From positions 1 through 64,000 of the forward strand of contig JAIETE010000004.1 in assembly GCA_019745505.1 (NCBI GenBank): DNA of 64,000 nucleotides. Reading direction: 5' to 3'. The stretch is from Candidatus Obscuribacterales bacterium (GTDB taxonomy: Bacteria; Cyanobacteriota; Vampirovibrionia; Obscuribacterales; Obscuribacteraceae). The notes under the pieces were generated by a model. It saw nothing but the letters and a program-made list of their open reading frames with translations. It had not been told where the DNA came from and made no database searches. Made by a program: the position numbers and the translations under genes. Below are positions 45,979 to 53,374 of this stretch, one piece after another. Within the stretch, counting starts at the first letter, position 1, and every line of letters begins with the position of its first letter.

Positions 45979-46494
45979 CTATTGCGGCTTTGGCGCGATT
46001 TTCTCTGCTGCTGCTTTGACTCGATTGAGACGTGCGTCGATTTTTCCTTTGAGAAATTGATTGGTCACGCTCTGTGCGTACGGCAGACCGGTATCCAGTA
46101 CTGAGTGCAAGGAGAGGCTGACGCCGTTGGGATTCTCCTCGATCACCCAACTGCCCCACATCTCTTTGAATTTGTCCGAGCGCACCATCTTGTAATCAAT
46201 GCGCTTTAGAGGGGTTTCTTCCTGCACCAGAAGGCAGGTCGCTTCTCCCACTATGGGAATAGCATTGAACTTTTGTTCTAGCAGAATTCGATTGCCTTTC
46301 TGCTCGACAATCTTGCTGTAAGTAAGATCGGGGTCGCTTTGACGCTCATGGTGCACGGCATCCCAAACGGCTTGAGCAGGGGCGGTGATTTCGACTTTGC
46401 CGGTAACGCCGTCTGAGGGCGCCTGACAGAAAGCCGCATTCGCATTGACGGAGCAGATAGCCAACGCAGCCAATAGACCGAGACTTTTCTTCAT
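45979..46494 (-). CDS. Exported SRPBCC/START-like protein
   Basis: 171 residues. A signal peptide (MKKSLGLLAALAICSVNANA) is followed by a domain that fits the SRPBCC helix-grip fold: GKVEITAPAQAVWDAVHHE, then the strand series and a long C-terminal helix (VTNQFLKGKIDARLNRVKAAAEK). Such domains bind hydrophobic ligands in a central cavity; most are cytoplasmic, so an exported one is less common. GGAAGTG precedes the ATG. It heads a row of three exported-protein genes. Confidence 0.8.
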   Translation of the reverse strand: MKKSLGLLAALAICSVNANAAFCQAPSDGVTGKVEITAPAQAVWDAVHHERQSDPDLTYSKIVEQKGNRILLEQKFNAIPIVGEATCLLVQEETPLKRIDYKMVRSDKFKEMWGSWVIEENPNGVSLSLHSVLDTGLPYAQSVTNQFLKGKIDARLNRVKAAAEKIAPKPQ

Positions 46495-46651
46495 TGAGAC
46501 ACTTCCGTTTCAATAAGAGCGTGTACTAACCTGAAGATGCGCTGGGAAAAATTTGGTTCCCTGTGCATATCCTGTAAATTGTACGTTTTCCGATGGTCCG
46601 GCTATTAGTTAATCTGGCAAAATTGAACTTTTATATGTAGGGACAAGCAAA

Positions 46652-47536
46652 ATGAAAATTGCCTATCTGGGTTTAGGGCTGATGGGGCAGGCGATGGCGG
46701 TCAACCTCGCCAGGGCAGGGCTTGACGTTGTCGGTTGGAATCGCACACCGGGCAAGTCTGGCGAAAAAGCCCTTCTAGAAGCGGGCGGAAAAGTCGAGAA
46801 ATCTCTGGAAACTGCTGTTACGGGTGCCGCGGTAATTTTCACTTGCCTGGGTGATATCGGCGACGTCGAGCAGGTATTGCTGGGCAAAGGCGGTGTCGCG
46901 GAATTCGCTCCTGCAGGAGCCGTGATCGCGGATTTTTCGACAATCGGACCGGAAGCGGCGAAGCGCATTTACGGCGCCTTGGGAGCCAAGGGCATGCGTT
47001 TTCTAGATGCGCCGGTGACAGGAGGAGACGTGGGGGCGCGCAATGCCACTTTGACTATCATGGTCGGTGGTGATGAAAAGCCCTTTCAGACTGCTCTTTT
47101 CGCTTTTGAAAAGATGGGAAAAAATATCAAGCATTGCGGCCCGTCCGGTTCCGGCCAGGCACTAAAGCTTTGCAATCAAATTCTTTGCGCCGTCAATATG
47201 ATTTCGGTGTGCGAAGCATTGCATCTGGCCGAGCGCTTGGGTGTTGATGAAAATCTGGTGGTTGACGTGCTTTCAGCCGGTGCAGGAGGTTCTTGGGCGC
47301 TGACAAATCTGGGACCTAGAATTATCAAAGAAGATTTTGAACCGGGTTTTGCGTTGAAGCATATGCTGAAGGACTTGCGCCTTGTTTTTGAAAACGTTGA
47401 TGGGCAGGCTGATTTGTTGCCAGGTACGAAACTCGCGCAAGATCTTTTTCGAAAAGTTGGAGAAACGGACATCTCGAATGGTGGTAGCGCCAATGGTGCG
47501 CGCGGCACTCAGGCTATGCGTTTGGCGTATGAATGA
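46652..47536 (+). CDS. Beta-hydroxyacid dehydrogenase (HIBADH/GLYR family)
   Basis: 294 residues. The N-terminal Rossmann fold reads IAYLGLGLMGQAMAVNLARAG, a GxGxxG motif followed by VVGWNRTPGK; the Asn-Arg-Thr after the second strand favours NADP(H). FLDAPVTGGDVGA and the lysine in GSGQALKLCNQ are the family substrate and catalytic motifs. Members reduce glyoxylate or succinic semialdehyde, or oxidise 3-hydroxyisobutyrate; the exact substrate is open. GGGA precedes the ATG. No operon partner is evident; the regulator downstream begins about 107 bases later. Confidence 0.9.
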   Translation: MKIAYLGLGLMGQAMAVNLARAGLDVVGWNRTPGKSGEKALLEAGGKVEKSLETAVTGAAVIFTCLGDIGDVEQVLLGKGGVAEFAPAGAVIADFSTIGPEAAKRIYGALGAKGMRFLDAPVTGGDVGARNATLTIMVGGDEKPFQTALFAFEKMGKNIKHCGPSGSGQALKLCNQILCAVNMISVCEALHLAERLGVDENLVVDVLSAGAGGSWALTNLGPRIIKEDFEPGFALKHMLKDLRLVFENVDGQADLLPGTKLAQDLFRKVGETDISNGGSANGARGTQAMRLAYE

Positions 47537-47643
47537 GAAGTGCAAGCTGAGTTTATACTGCTTGGAATTAAGGAGCGCCTCCGGACCAAAAATGTGCTGG
47601 TAGAATACGACTACCGATAAGTGTGGGCAAAGGTTGCAACAGT

Positions 47644-48237
47644 ATGGATACACAGACGAGAATATTTTTCGTCGATGACGATCGAGTCGTTCGCACTTGC
47701 TTGCGTCATTTTTTGAAGAAGTTTGAAGACTTCCAATTGGTTGGAGAAGCAGAAGACGGAAGCTCCGCGATTGAATCAATCCTGGACCTGACGCCCTCTG
47801 TAGCACTTGTCGACATAGGCCTTCCACGCATCAACGGCATCGAAGTCACTCGCAAAGTGAAGACGCAATTGCCTAATTGCAAGATCTTGATGCTCACTTC
47901 CAGTGATGACGCCCGCGACATCTTTGCTTCTCTGGACGCCGGCGCCGACGGGTACGTTCTTAAGGGGGATCTGGCTGCCAATCTGGAGGTGGCTATCCGG
48001 TCGGTAAGGGTTGGCTCGGTATGGCTGGACCCCGGCATCGCTCGGATAGTGCTGGACGCCTCCAACCAGAGGCAGTCTCAAGGAAATGTCTCGCAGTCCG
48101 GCATGCTTTCTACAGATGAAGCGGAATTGCTTGGCAGCATCGCCGGAAGCAGCTGTCAGGACGGCGTTTGTCTGGTTGACCCGGCATTTTTGAGAAGGCT
48201 TAAGCGCCTTTCGCAAACAGACTCCAAACGCTCCTAG
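47644..48237 (+). CDS. Response regulator with eroded output domain
   Basis: 197 residues. The receiver is NarL-type and complete: FFVDDDRVVR, the phosphoacceptor Asp in VALVDIGLPRINGIEV, and Lys in GYVLKGD. After it, residues 125-197 should hold a LuxR-type helix-turn-helix, but only a short echo remains (LSTDEAELLGSIAGSSC, compared with the usual LSxREREVLxLIAxG). The recognition helix and the end of the domain are missing. Direct DNA binding is therefore unlikely; it may work by phosphotransfer or protein contact. The ATG at 47644 is chosen over a GTG at 47623. No kinase is adjacent. Confidence 0.85.
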   Translation: MDTQTRIFFVDDDRVVRTCLRHFLKKFEDFQLVGEAEDGSSAIESILDLTPSVALVDIGLPRINGIEVTRKVKTQLPNCKILMLTSSDDARDIFASLDAGADGYVLKGDLAANLEVAIRSVRVGSVWLDPGIARIVLDASNQRQSQGNVSQSGMLSTDEAELLGSIAGSSCQDGVCLVDPAFLRRLKRLSQTDSKRS

Positions 48238-48368
48238 CTCGCCTGGCTGCGTACATCAGGACCTGTACTACTGCAAGCCGCAAGATGAATTAAATGCTTG
48301 GCCTATAAATTCTCAGCCAAGGTGGCTAGGATCTGCCAACTTGTCGCAGCACAACGGAGATATTTGGC

Positions 48369-48566
48369 ATGCCAACCGCTGAAACTGAAACTTCTGTGGA
48401 TACTTCCATCTTGGATGAAATGGTTCACTGGATTAAAACCTTGAAAGATGTCGGCGTTTCGCCCGACACTGCCGCCAAATGCACAAGCGATTTCTTTATC
48501 GCTGCTGGTGTGGCTACAACCGAAGAAGTCTGGGAAGACGAAGGCGACGAAGAAGAAGACTTCTAA
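48369..48566 (+). CDS. Small acidic protein
   Basis: 65 residues with a strongly acidic C terminus (WEDEGDEEEDF) and a helical core (DEMVHWIKTLKDVGVSPDTAAKC). GGAG lies before the ATG and a terminator follows, so it looks like a real single gene. Function unknown; there is no signal or membrane segment. Confidence 0.65.
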   Translation: MPTAETETSVDTSILDEMVHWIKTLKDVGVSPDTAAKCTSDFFIAAGVATTEEVWEDEGDEEEDF

Positions 48567-48597
48567 ATCCCTTTCGACCCAATCGAAATTGAATGAG

Positions 48598-48629
48598 CGG
48601 CTTCCCGAATCGAGGGGGGCCGTTTTCTT
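48598..48629 (+). terminator. Rho-independent terminator after the small acidic protein
   Basis: CGGCTTCCC-GAATCGA-GGGGGGCCG with two G-T wobbles, followed by TTTTCTTT. Confidence 0.8.
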
Positions 48630-48761
48630 TCAGTGAATATTTGTTCTACTCTGGCTCGATAAATGCGCCATGAAAGGTTTTTGGGATTACAGTCTTCTTG
48701 GCTGTCTAATAGCTAATGTAGGAATCCCGTTAACGTTGCCGAATTTGAACATGGGGACCCT

Positions 48762-49697
48762 ATGAAATTCGGACATAATCCTCCACTCGTCTCGATAGGC
48801 TGTATGCGAGCAAAACGCTCTCTCAAATCTCTGCGTTTGAGCGCTCTTTTGTTTGCCGCTATCGCTGCCCTGCCCTTTCTTACCAGCTGCCAACAGCCGC
48901 AGCCGCCTGATCCACGCAAGTTGACGCCGATGGTTTCGGTGGAAGGCTCGGACACGATGGGTGATTTGCTCAAAGTCTGGGCGCAAGAATTCATGAAAGC
49001 CAACCCCGATGTTCCGGTCTCCATCAATGTTGGCGATACTTCTCAGGGCATAGCGGCTCTGATCGGGCGAACGACGGACCTTGCGTCTGCCTCCCGCGAT
49101 CTGACCGACCAGGAAGTCGTATTGGCGCACAAGAACAAAGTACGCTTGAAGAAGGTGCCTGTTGCTCGTGATTCGGTCGCAATCATTGTGAATGCGGAGA
49201 ATCCTGTAAACGACCTGACTATGGCAGAGTTGAAATCAGTATTTACGGGTGAAACGTCGAATTGGTCGAAAGTGGGCGGCAACGACGCGCACATTGATGT
49301 CTTGGCGCGCGAAGAGGGCTCTGGGACGAGCAAGTTTTTCATATCTCACGTGCTTAAGCGTTCAAAGATAACCAAGTCAGCAACTTCAATGCCTTCGATT
49401 GAGGCGATGATGGAAACGATAGCGAACAACAAGAACGCTATCGGATACGCAGGAATGGAGGCACTTGGTGAATCCGGTAAAGTGAAATCGCTGAAATTGC
49501 AGCTGATCGACGGTGGTACTGCAGTTGGTGCTACTGCCGCATCCGCAATCGGGGGCTATCCGCTGAGCCGTCCTTTATTCATGTTTATGGACCATGACCC
49601 CAAGCCGTCCGCTCAGAAGTTCATCGATTTTTGTTTGAGCCAAGACGGACAAAAGTTAGTCGAGTCCGCAGGTTACGCCAGTATCGACCGCAAGTGA
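48762..49697 (+). CDS. pstS: PstS-like phosphate-binding lipoprotein
   Basis: 311 residues. A long signal sequence ends in the lipobox LTSC with Cys43, so the protein is a lipoprotein. The mature part matches the PstS-like substrate-binding family: VSVEGSDTMGDLLKVWAQEF, TDLASASRDLTDQE, VARDSVAIIVNAENPVNDLT, SVFTGETSNWSKVGG and REEGSGTSKFF. It would bind inorganic phosphate outside the membrane and pass it to a PstCAB transporter. No pstC, pstA, pstB or phoU is in the window, so it is an orphan copy, perhaps a high-affinity or storage-related binding protein. GGGGA precedes the ATG. Confidence 0.88.
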   Translation: MKFGHNPPLVSIGCMRAKRSLKSLRLSALLFAAIAALPFLTSCQQPQPPDPRKLTPMVSVEGSDTMGDLLKVWAQEFMKANPDVPVSINVGDTSQGIAALIGRTTDLASASRDLTDQEVVLAHKNKVRLKKVPVARDSVAIIVNAENPVNDLTMAELKSVFTGETSNWSKVGGNDAHIDVLAREEGSGTSKFFISHVLKRSKITKSATSMPSIEAMMETIANNKNAIGYAGMEALGESGKVKSLKLQLIDGGTAVGATAASAIGGYPLSRPLFMFMDHDPKPSAQKFIDFCLSQDGQKLVESAGYASIDRK

Positions 49698-49720
49698 CTT
49701 GAGCTCTTTGACGAGCGTCT

Positions 49721-50005
49721 TCATTCGAATGAGATTACGCTTCCCGATTCAATTGCCTGTCTGAGTTTTTCTGCAGCTAGCGGGTTCATTTTGCTCAAGA
49801 TTTTGCTGGTTGCGTCGTAGTGTTCGCCGCTCTGCCCGGCGCGACTGGCATAGTGTTGCAGCTCTGCTGCAGCCTTGACGTCGCCATTGCAAGCTTTTAG
49901 CCAGTTGCTGCTGAAGAAAGATGCCAGCATCGATGTGACTTGGTCGTCGTCAATTTCACCCATCGGCGCCGCTGAAAGTACCGGTGCAGTTAAAGTCTGG
50001 GACAT
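49721..50005 (-). CDS. Small hypothetical protein
   Basis: 94 residues. A strong GGAGG seven bases before the ATG supports expression. The protein is soluble and helical (DDQVTSMLASFFSSNWLKA, AAAELQHYASRAGQSG, NPLAAEKLRQAIES). I recognise no family. It lies downstream of the TPR-AAA+ and TPR membrane genes on the same strand, separated from them by 110 bases that contain a hairpin, so it may be its own unit. Confidence 0.65.
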   Translation of the reverse strand: MSQTLTAPVLSAAPMGEIDDDQVTSMLASFFSSNWLKACNGDVKAAAELQHYASRAGQSGEHYDATSKILSKMNPLAAEKLRQAIESGSVISFE

Positions 50006-50068
50006 GGAAAAACCTCCGCCTGAGAGATTTATTTAGAGTCCCGTGAACTGTGTGAGCTTTGCGTGAAT

Positions 50069-50096
50069 GCGCAGTGGTAGTTCTCCCACTGGGCGC
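50069..50096 (-). other. Hairpin between two minus-strand genes
   Basis: GCG-CAGTGG-TAGTTCTC-CCACTG-GGCGC gives a stem of about nine pairs with a small bulge. No T tract follows, so it may be a weak terminator of the upstream TPR gene or a processing site. Confidence 0.35.
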
Positions 50097-50115
50097 GGTC
50101 ATTCATAAGTGGAAC

Positions 50116-51333
50116 TCAATCTTCTTGCTTTCCGTTGGGATAAAAGATGGATAGCAGACAGATCAGTACGAAAACCCCACACATCATTTTTTCGGTTTCA
50201 ATTAAGTTATCGAAGTCTCTTCCGCCCATTCCTGTGGAAACCAAAATCCATACTCCCAGGATGGCTGTACAGGCTGTAATCGCTGTGATGATGTCGCGGC
50301 GAATGCCGGGAATAACATCGAAAATCCTCATCAGAGGAACGAGCAATAGAACTTGCAAGACTATCGCTAGTGGTGCCACCACCGCTATCGGTTTGATACA
50401 GATAAATGCGACGATTGAGCTGAGCAGCGTTGCCAGCCATATGCCGAAACATGCCGTCGATGCCTTCTCGTCTTCTGTGAGAATGCGCTTTCCAAATGGA
50501 TCGAGCAAGAGCACGAGATTGAAGAATTTGCGAGCAGCCAGCGCCAAAATCAAAAGCAGGAAGGTCAAAGAACGCAACGGCGGGACGAATATCAATATGA
50601 GGGCAAAGACAAACGACGCACGCCTGTCCATGTCTGAAATCTTGGCGGTAATGTAGGCGAAAGGATAATAAATAGGATTGCGCGCTTTCATCGCTTCGAG
50701 AATTCCTTCTCGCGCCCACCTTGAGGTCGGGTTGAGGCGCAATGCTTCTCGATAGTGTTCGGCTGATTCCGTGGGTTTTCCTTGGCGAAAAAGTATCGAT
50801 GCTTTGTTGGCGTGCGAAATGTCATTATCGGGATCGTGCGAGAGCGCCTGATCTATGGATATCTCCGCATCTTTGTGCTTGCCGAGTTTAGACAGTGCGA
50901 TTGCTCTGCAATTTAAACAATCAACGTTGTGAGGGGAAACTTCAAGGCCTAATTCAGCCATTCCGAGTGCTTTCTGCCATTGGTCTTGCATCAAGTGAAT
51001 CTCAGCAGCCATGCCGAAATACGTGGCATGGTGCGGATTCAGTCGAAGAGCCTCTTCAATCGCGCTCAGCGCTTCTTTCGTCCTGCCCCAGTGGTAATAA
51101 ACGAAAGAAATAGCATAATGATTCCAGGAATTGTCGGGCTCCAGATGGATGCATTCTTTCGCCTCCTTAACCGCTTCGTCAAAACGTCGCAGCGCCGCCA
51201 GCGCCAGGGCAAGCATGCCGTGCGCATGAGAGTCTGTGGGATTCTCGGCGATAGCAAGGCGAAATTCATCCTCCGCCATTTTGAAGCGGCGCGTATCGTA
51301 GAGAATGGAGCCTCGTTCTAGGTGGTCGGTCAC
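50116..51333 (-). CDS. TPR membrane protein paired with AAA+ ATPase
   Basis: 405 residues. The first 210 residues are about six TPR units (YDTRRFKMAEDEFRLAIAENP, ALAALRRFDEAVKEAKECIHLEP, YYHWGRTKEALSAIEEALRLNP and others). From about residue 235 to the end are five to six hydrophobic helices, so the TPR part sits in the cytoplasm or periplasm on a membrane base. The start is GTG, 12 bases after the stop of the TPR-AAA+ ATPase gene, which indicates one transcript. The two products may form a membrane-tethered complex (inference). Confidence 0.82.
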   Translation of the reverse strand: MTDHLERGSILYDTRRFKMAEDEFRLAIAENPTDSHAHGMLALALAALRRFDEAVKEAKECIHLEPDNSWNHYAISFVYYHWGRTKEALSAIEEALRLNPHHATYFGMAAEIHLMQDQWQKALGMAELGLEVSPHNVDCLNCRAIALSKLGKHKDAEISIDQALSHDPDNDISHANKASILFRQGKPTESAEHYREALRLNPTSRWAREGILEAMKARNPIYYPFAYITAKISDMDRRASFVFALILIFVPPLRSLTFLLLILALAARKFFNLVLLLDPFGKRILTEDEKASTACFGIWLATLLSSIVAFICIKPIAVVAPLAIVLQVLLLVPLMRIFDVIPGIRRDIITAITACTAILGVWILVSTGMGGRDFDNLIETEKMMCGVFVLICLLSIFYPNGKQED

Positions 51334-51345
51334 GCTGCAGCAGCT

Positions 51346-52722
51346 CTACAATTTCATGTATTTGACTATGTCATCGTAGGTGCCACCCTGGTTCGAATAG
51401 AGCGCATAGTTGCGCGCTGTGGCGAACCATTCAGCAGTCGATGGCTTCACATTTTTGACCGCATTTTCCAGATCTTTGGTTGATATCGGCTTGGGCACGC
51501 CGTCTTTCATCGCCTGCGAGAGCTTTGCTTCTACTGCATGATCGACCACTGAGAAGAGGTCTGCGCCGGAGAATTTGTCTGTTTTCTTGGCGAGAAAATC
51601 GTAATCGATGTTTTCTACGGGCTTGCCTTTCAGAGTCAAACGCAGGATATCAGCGCGCGCTTTCTGATCGGGAGGGGGCACGAATATGATTCGGTCGAAT
51701 CGGCCCGGACGCCGAAAAGCGCTATCCAGGTGCCAGGGAGCATTGGTAGCTGCAAGAATGAGAACCCCTTCGTTGGACGTGTCAACTCCATCCAGTTCTT
51801 GAAGAAACTGGTTGATCGTCTGACGGGTTCCACTTTTTCGTGAGTCATGGCGACTTGCTGCCAGGGCATCCACCTCGTCAAAGAAGACAACACAAGGAGT
51901 GTTTCGCCGGGCGCTCTCGAAAATTTCGTGGAGATGTCGCTCGCTTTCTCCGATAAACATGTCGAGAACATCATTGATGCCAACGCTCATGAAATTTGCC
52001 TTGATCTCACCGGCAGTGGCACGAGCCAGAAAAGTCTTTCCGCAGCCTGGAGGACCGTACATGAGGATACCGCCGCCTACCTTCTTGCCGTATTGCTTGA
52101 ACATCTCCTGGTTTTCCAAGGGATAGATGATCTTCATGCGTACTTGCTCTTTTACATCATCCATTCCGCCGACATTGGCAAAGTTGATGTCCGACTTTTC
52201 GATGTCGACAAAGGTGGAGTGGTCGTCGGCGTCTTCATTGGTAACGAAGTTTTTCAACCGGCCGTCGAAGGTTACTGCGGATCTGTCGTGGTCGCTGGAA
52301 TTGACAATCGGTTTTTCAGTCAAGCCCAGGCGCTCATGCAATCCTGAGTCTTTGACGGAAGGGTCTATTTCTGTTCCTCGCGCGTATGCCTGGCGTGCTT
52401 TTTCGACTTCGCCGTCATTGAGCAACAGTCTCGAATGGATTATCAATGCTTTGGCCGGCGGCTTTGCTTGCTTGACGAGATCCTCGACAATCACCAAGGC
52501 CTGCGAATATTTGCCGAGCTGATAGCAGCTGTAGGCCAATCCGACTTTTGCCGTCTCATTGCCGGGCGACAGAGTAAGTGCCGTGGCGAACTCGCGTTCT
52601 GCCTCGTCGTATTGGGCGCTGGCATTGAGCAGGTCTGCCAGATGTATGCGCAACGGTGCATTGTCCGGTGAAATTTTCAGCGCTTCGCGCAGTGCTCTGA
52701 TTGATTCTTCGTTTGCAGTCAT
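51346..52722 (-). CDS. TPR-AAA+ ATPase fusion (Cdc48/Vps4-like ATPase core)
   Basis: 458 residues. The N-terminal 130 residues are three to four TPR units (LREALKISPDNAPLRIHLAD, EREFATALTLSPGNETAKVGL). After an acidic linker comes one classic AAA domain: VGGMDDVKEQVRMKIIYPLE, Walker A GPPGCGKT at 223-230, Walker B VVFFDEVDAL, and the second region of homology NAPWHLDSAFRRPGRFDR with the arginine fingers. The C-terminal small domain ends in AEWFATARNYALYSNQG. All ATPase residues are present. Related AAA proteins unfold or remodel protein complexes; here the TPR part would choose the substrate. The ATG at 52722 follows AAAGGG. It is coupled to a TPR membrane protein gene downstream. Confidence 0.9.
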   Translation of the reverse strand: MTANEESIRALREALKISPDNAPLRIHLADLLNASAQYDEAEREFATALTLSPGNETAKVGLAYSCYQLGKYSQALVIVEDLVKQAKPPAKALIIHSRLLLNDGEVEKARQAYARGTEIDPSVKDSGLHERLGLTEKPIVNSSDHDRSAVTFDGRLKNFVTNEDADDHSTFVDIEKSDINFANVGGMDDVKEQVRMKIIYPLENQEMFKQYGKKVGGGILMYGPPGCGKTFLARATAGEIKANFMSVGINDVLDMFIGESERHLHEIFESARRNTPCVVFFDEVDALAASRHDSRKSGTRQTINQFLQELDGVDTSNEGVLILAATNAPWHLDSAFRRPGRFDRIIFVPPPDQKARADILRLTLKGKPVENIDYDFLAKKTDKFSGADLFSVVDHAVEAKLSQAMKDGVPKPISTKDLENAVKNVKPSTAEWFATARNYALYSNQGGTYDDIVKYMKL

Positions 52723-53018
52723 ACGCCCTTTCAGGTTGGAAGAACAAAGTGTAAGACGGTGAAGCCGCCGCAAATAGGACCCGTAAAACAATTCTAGGGG
52801 CAAACTCCTGATTCGACTGCCGAATACCCGAAATAGTCATCCATTCTTGATTTAGCTTGATTTTTCCAACTCTTGGAAGGTTGCTGGATGCGAGGGTCAG
52901 TCCGATATTTAATCTAGTCCGATTCACAGTTAACCACTTGACGCGTTGTAAAGGGCGGTTTTGCGAGGAACAACACTGCTGCAGGGCCTTTGCCTGTAGG
53001 ATTCCGGGGGACACTGAG

Positions 53019-53213
53019 ATGAGAAAGCAAAATAGGCTGACGGTTGAGAACAATCTCGATTGGACTACCTTTGAAAGCTACGGACGCGGCGTTTACGCCC
53101 CTCAGAGCCCCAATATCGAACATTCAGAAAAAGAGTCTCAAGAGCCCCAGCCCGTCTGTAAGAGCGGCGTTTGCGAGCTGTCCTGGAAACCCGGTCGCAG
53201 CTCTGTAGCTTGA
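53019..53213 (+). CDS. Small hypothetical protein, 64 residues
   Basis: The ATG at 53019 has GGGGGAC eight bases upstream. The sequence has a soluble N terminus (RKQNRLTVENNLDWTTFESY) and a C-terminal CKSGVC pair. A terminator lies 60 bases after the stop. A longer open frame upstream is unlikely to be used. No family known. Confidence 0.55.
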   Translation: MRKQNRLTVENNLDWTTFESYGRGVYAPQSPNIEHSEKESQEPQPVCKSGVCELSWKPGRSSVA

Positions 53214-53273
53214 AGCGCGAGATTCACATTCTCCGGTCTGTATAGGTTCTAAAGCGAATAATAGGCAATAATT

Positions 53274-53296
53274 AGGCTGAGGTTCAGCCTGTTTTA
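53274..53296 (+). terminator. Rho-independent terminator upstream of metH
   Basis: AGGCTGA-GGT-TCAGCCT followed by GTTTTA. It would isolate metH from the small gene before it. Confidence 0.7.
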
Positions 53297-53374
53297 CCAG
53301 TTACAGGCTGGCTCGAATTCTAGCGAAGCCGATCTGGCTTTTATGGCTTCCCGGCATCCAGGTAAGCGCCAGCA

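Noticed and set aside
53214-53374. Cobalamin or SAM riboswitch upstream of metH
   Set aside because: Only about 160 bases, containing a simple terminator hairpin. None of the conserved boxes of either riboswitch were found.
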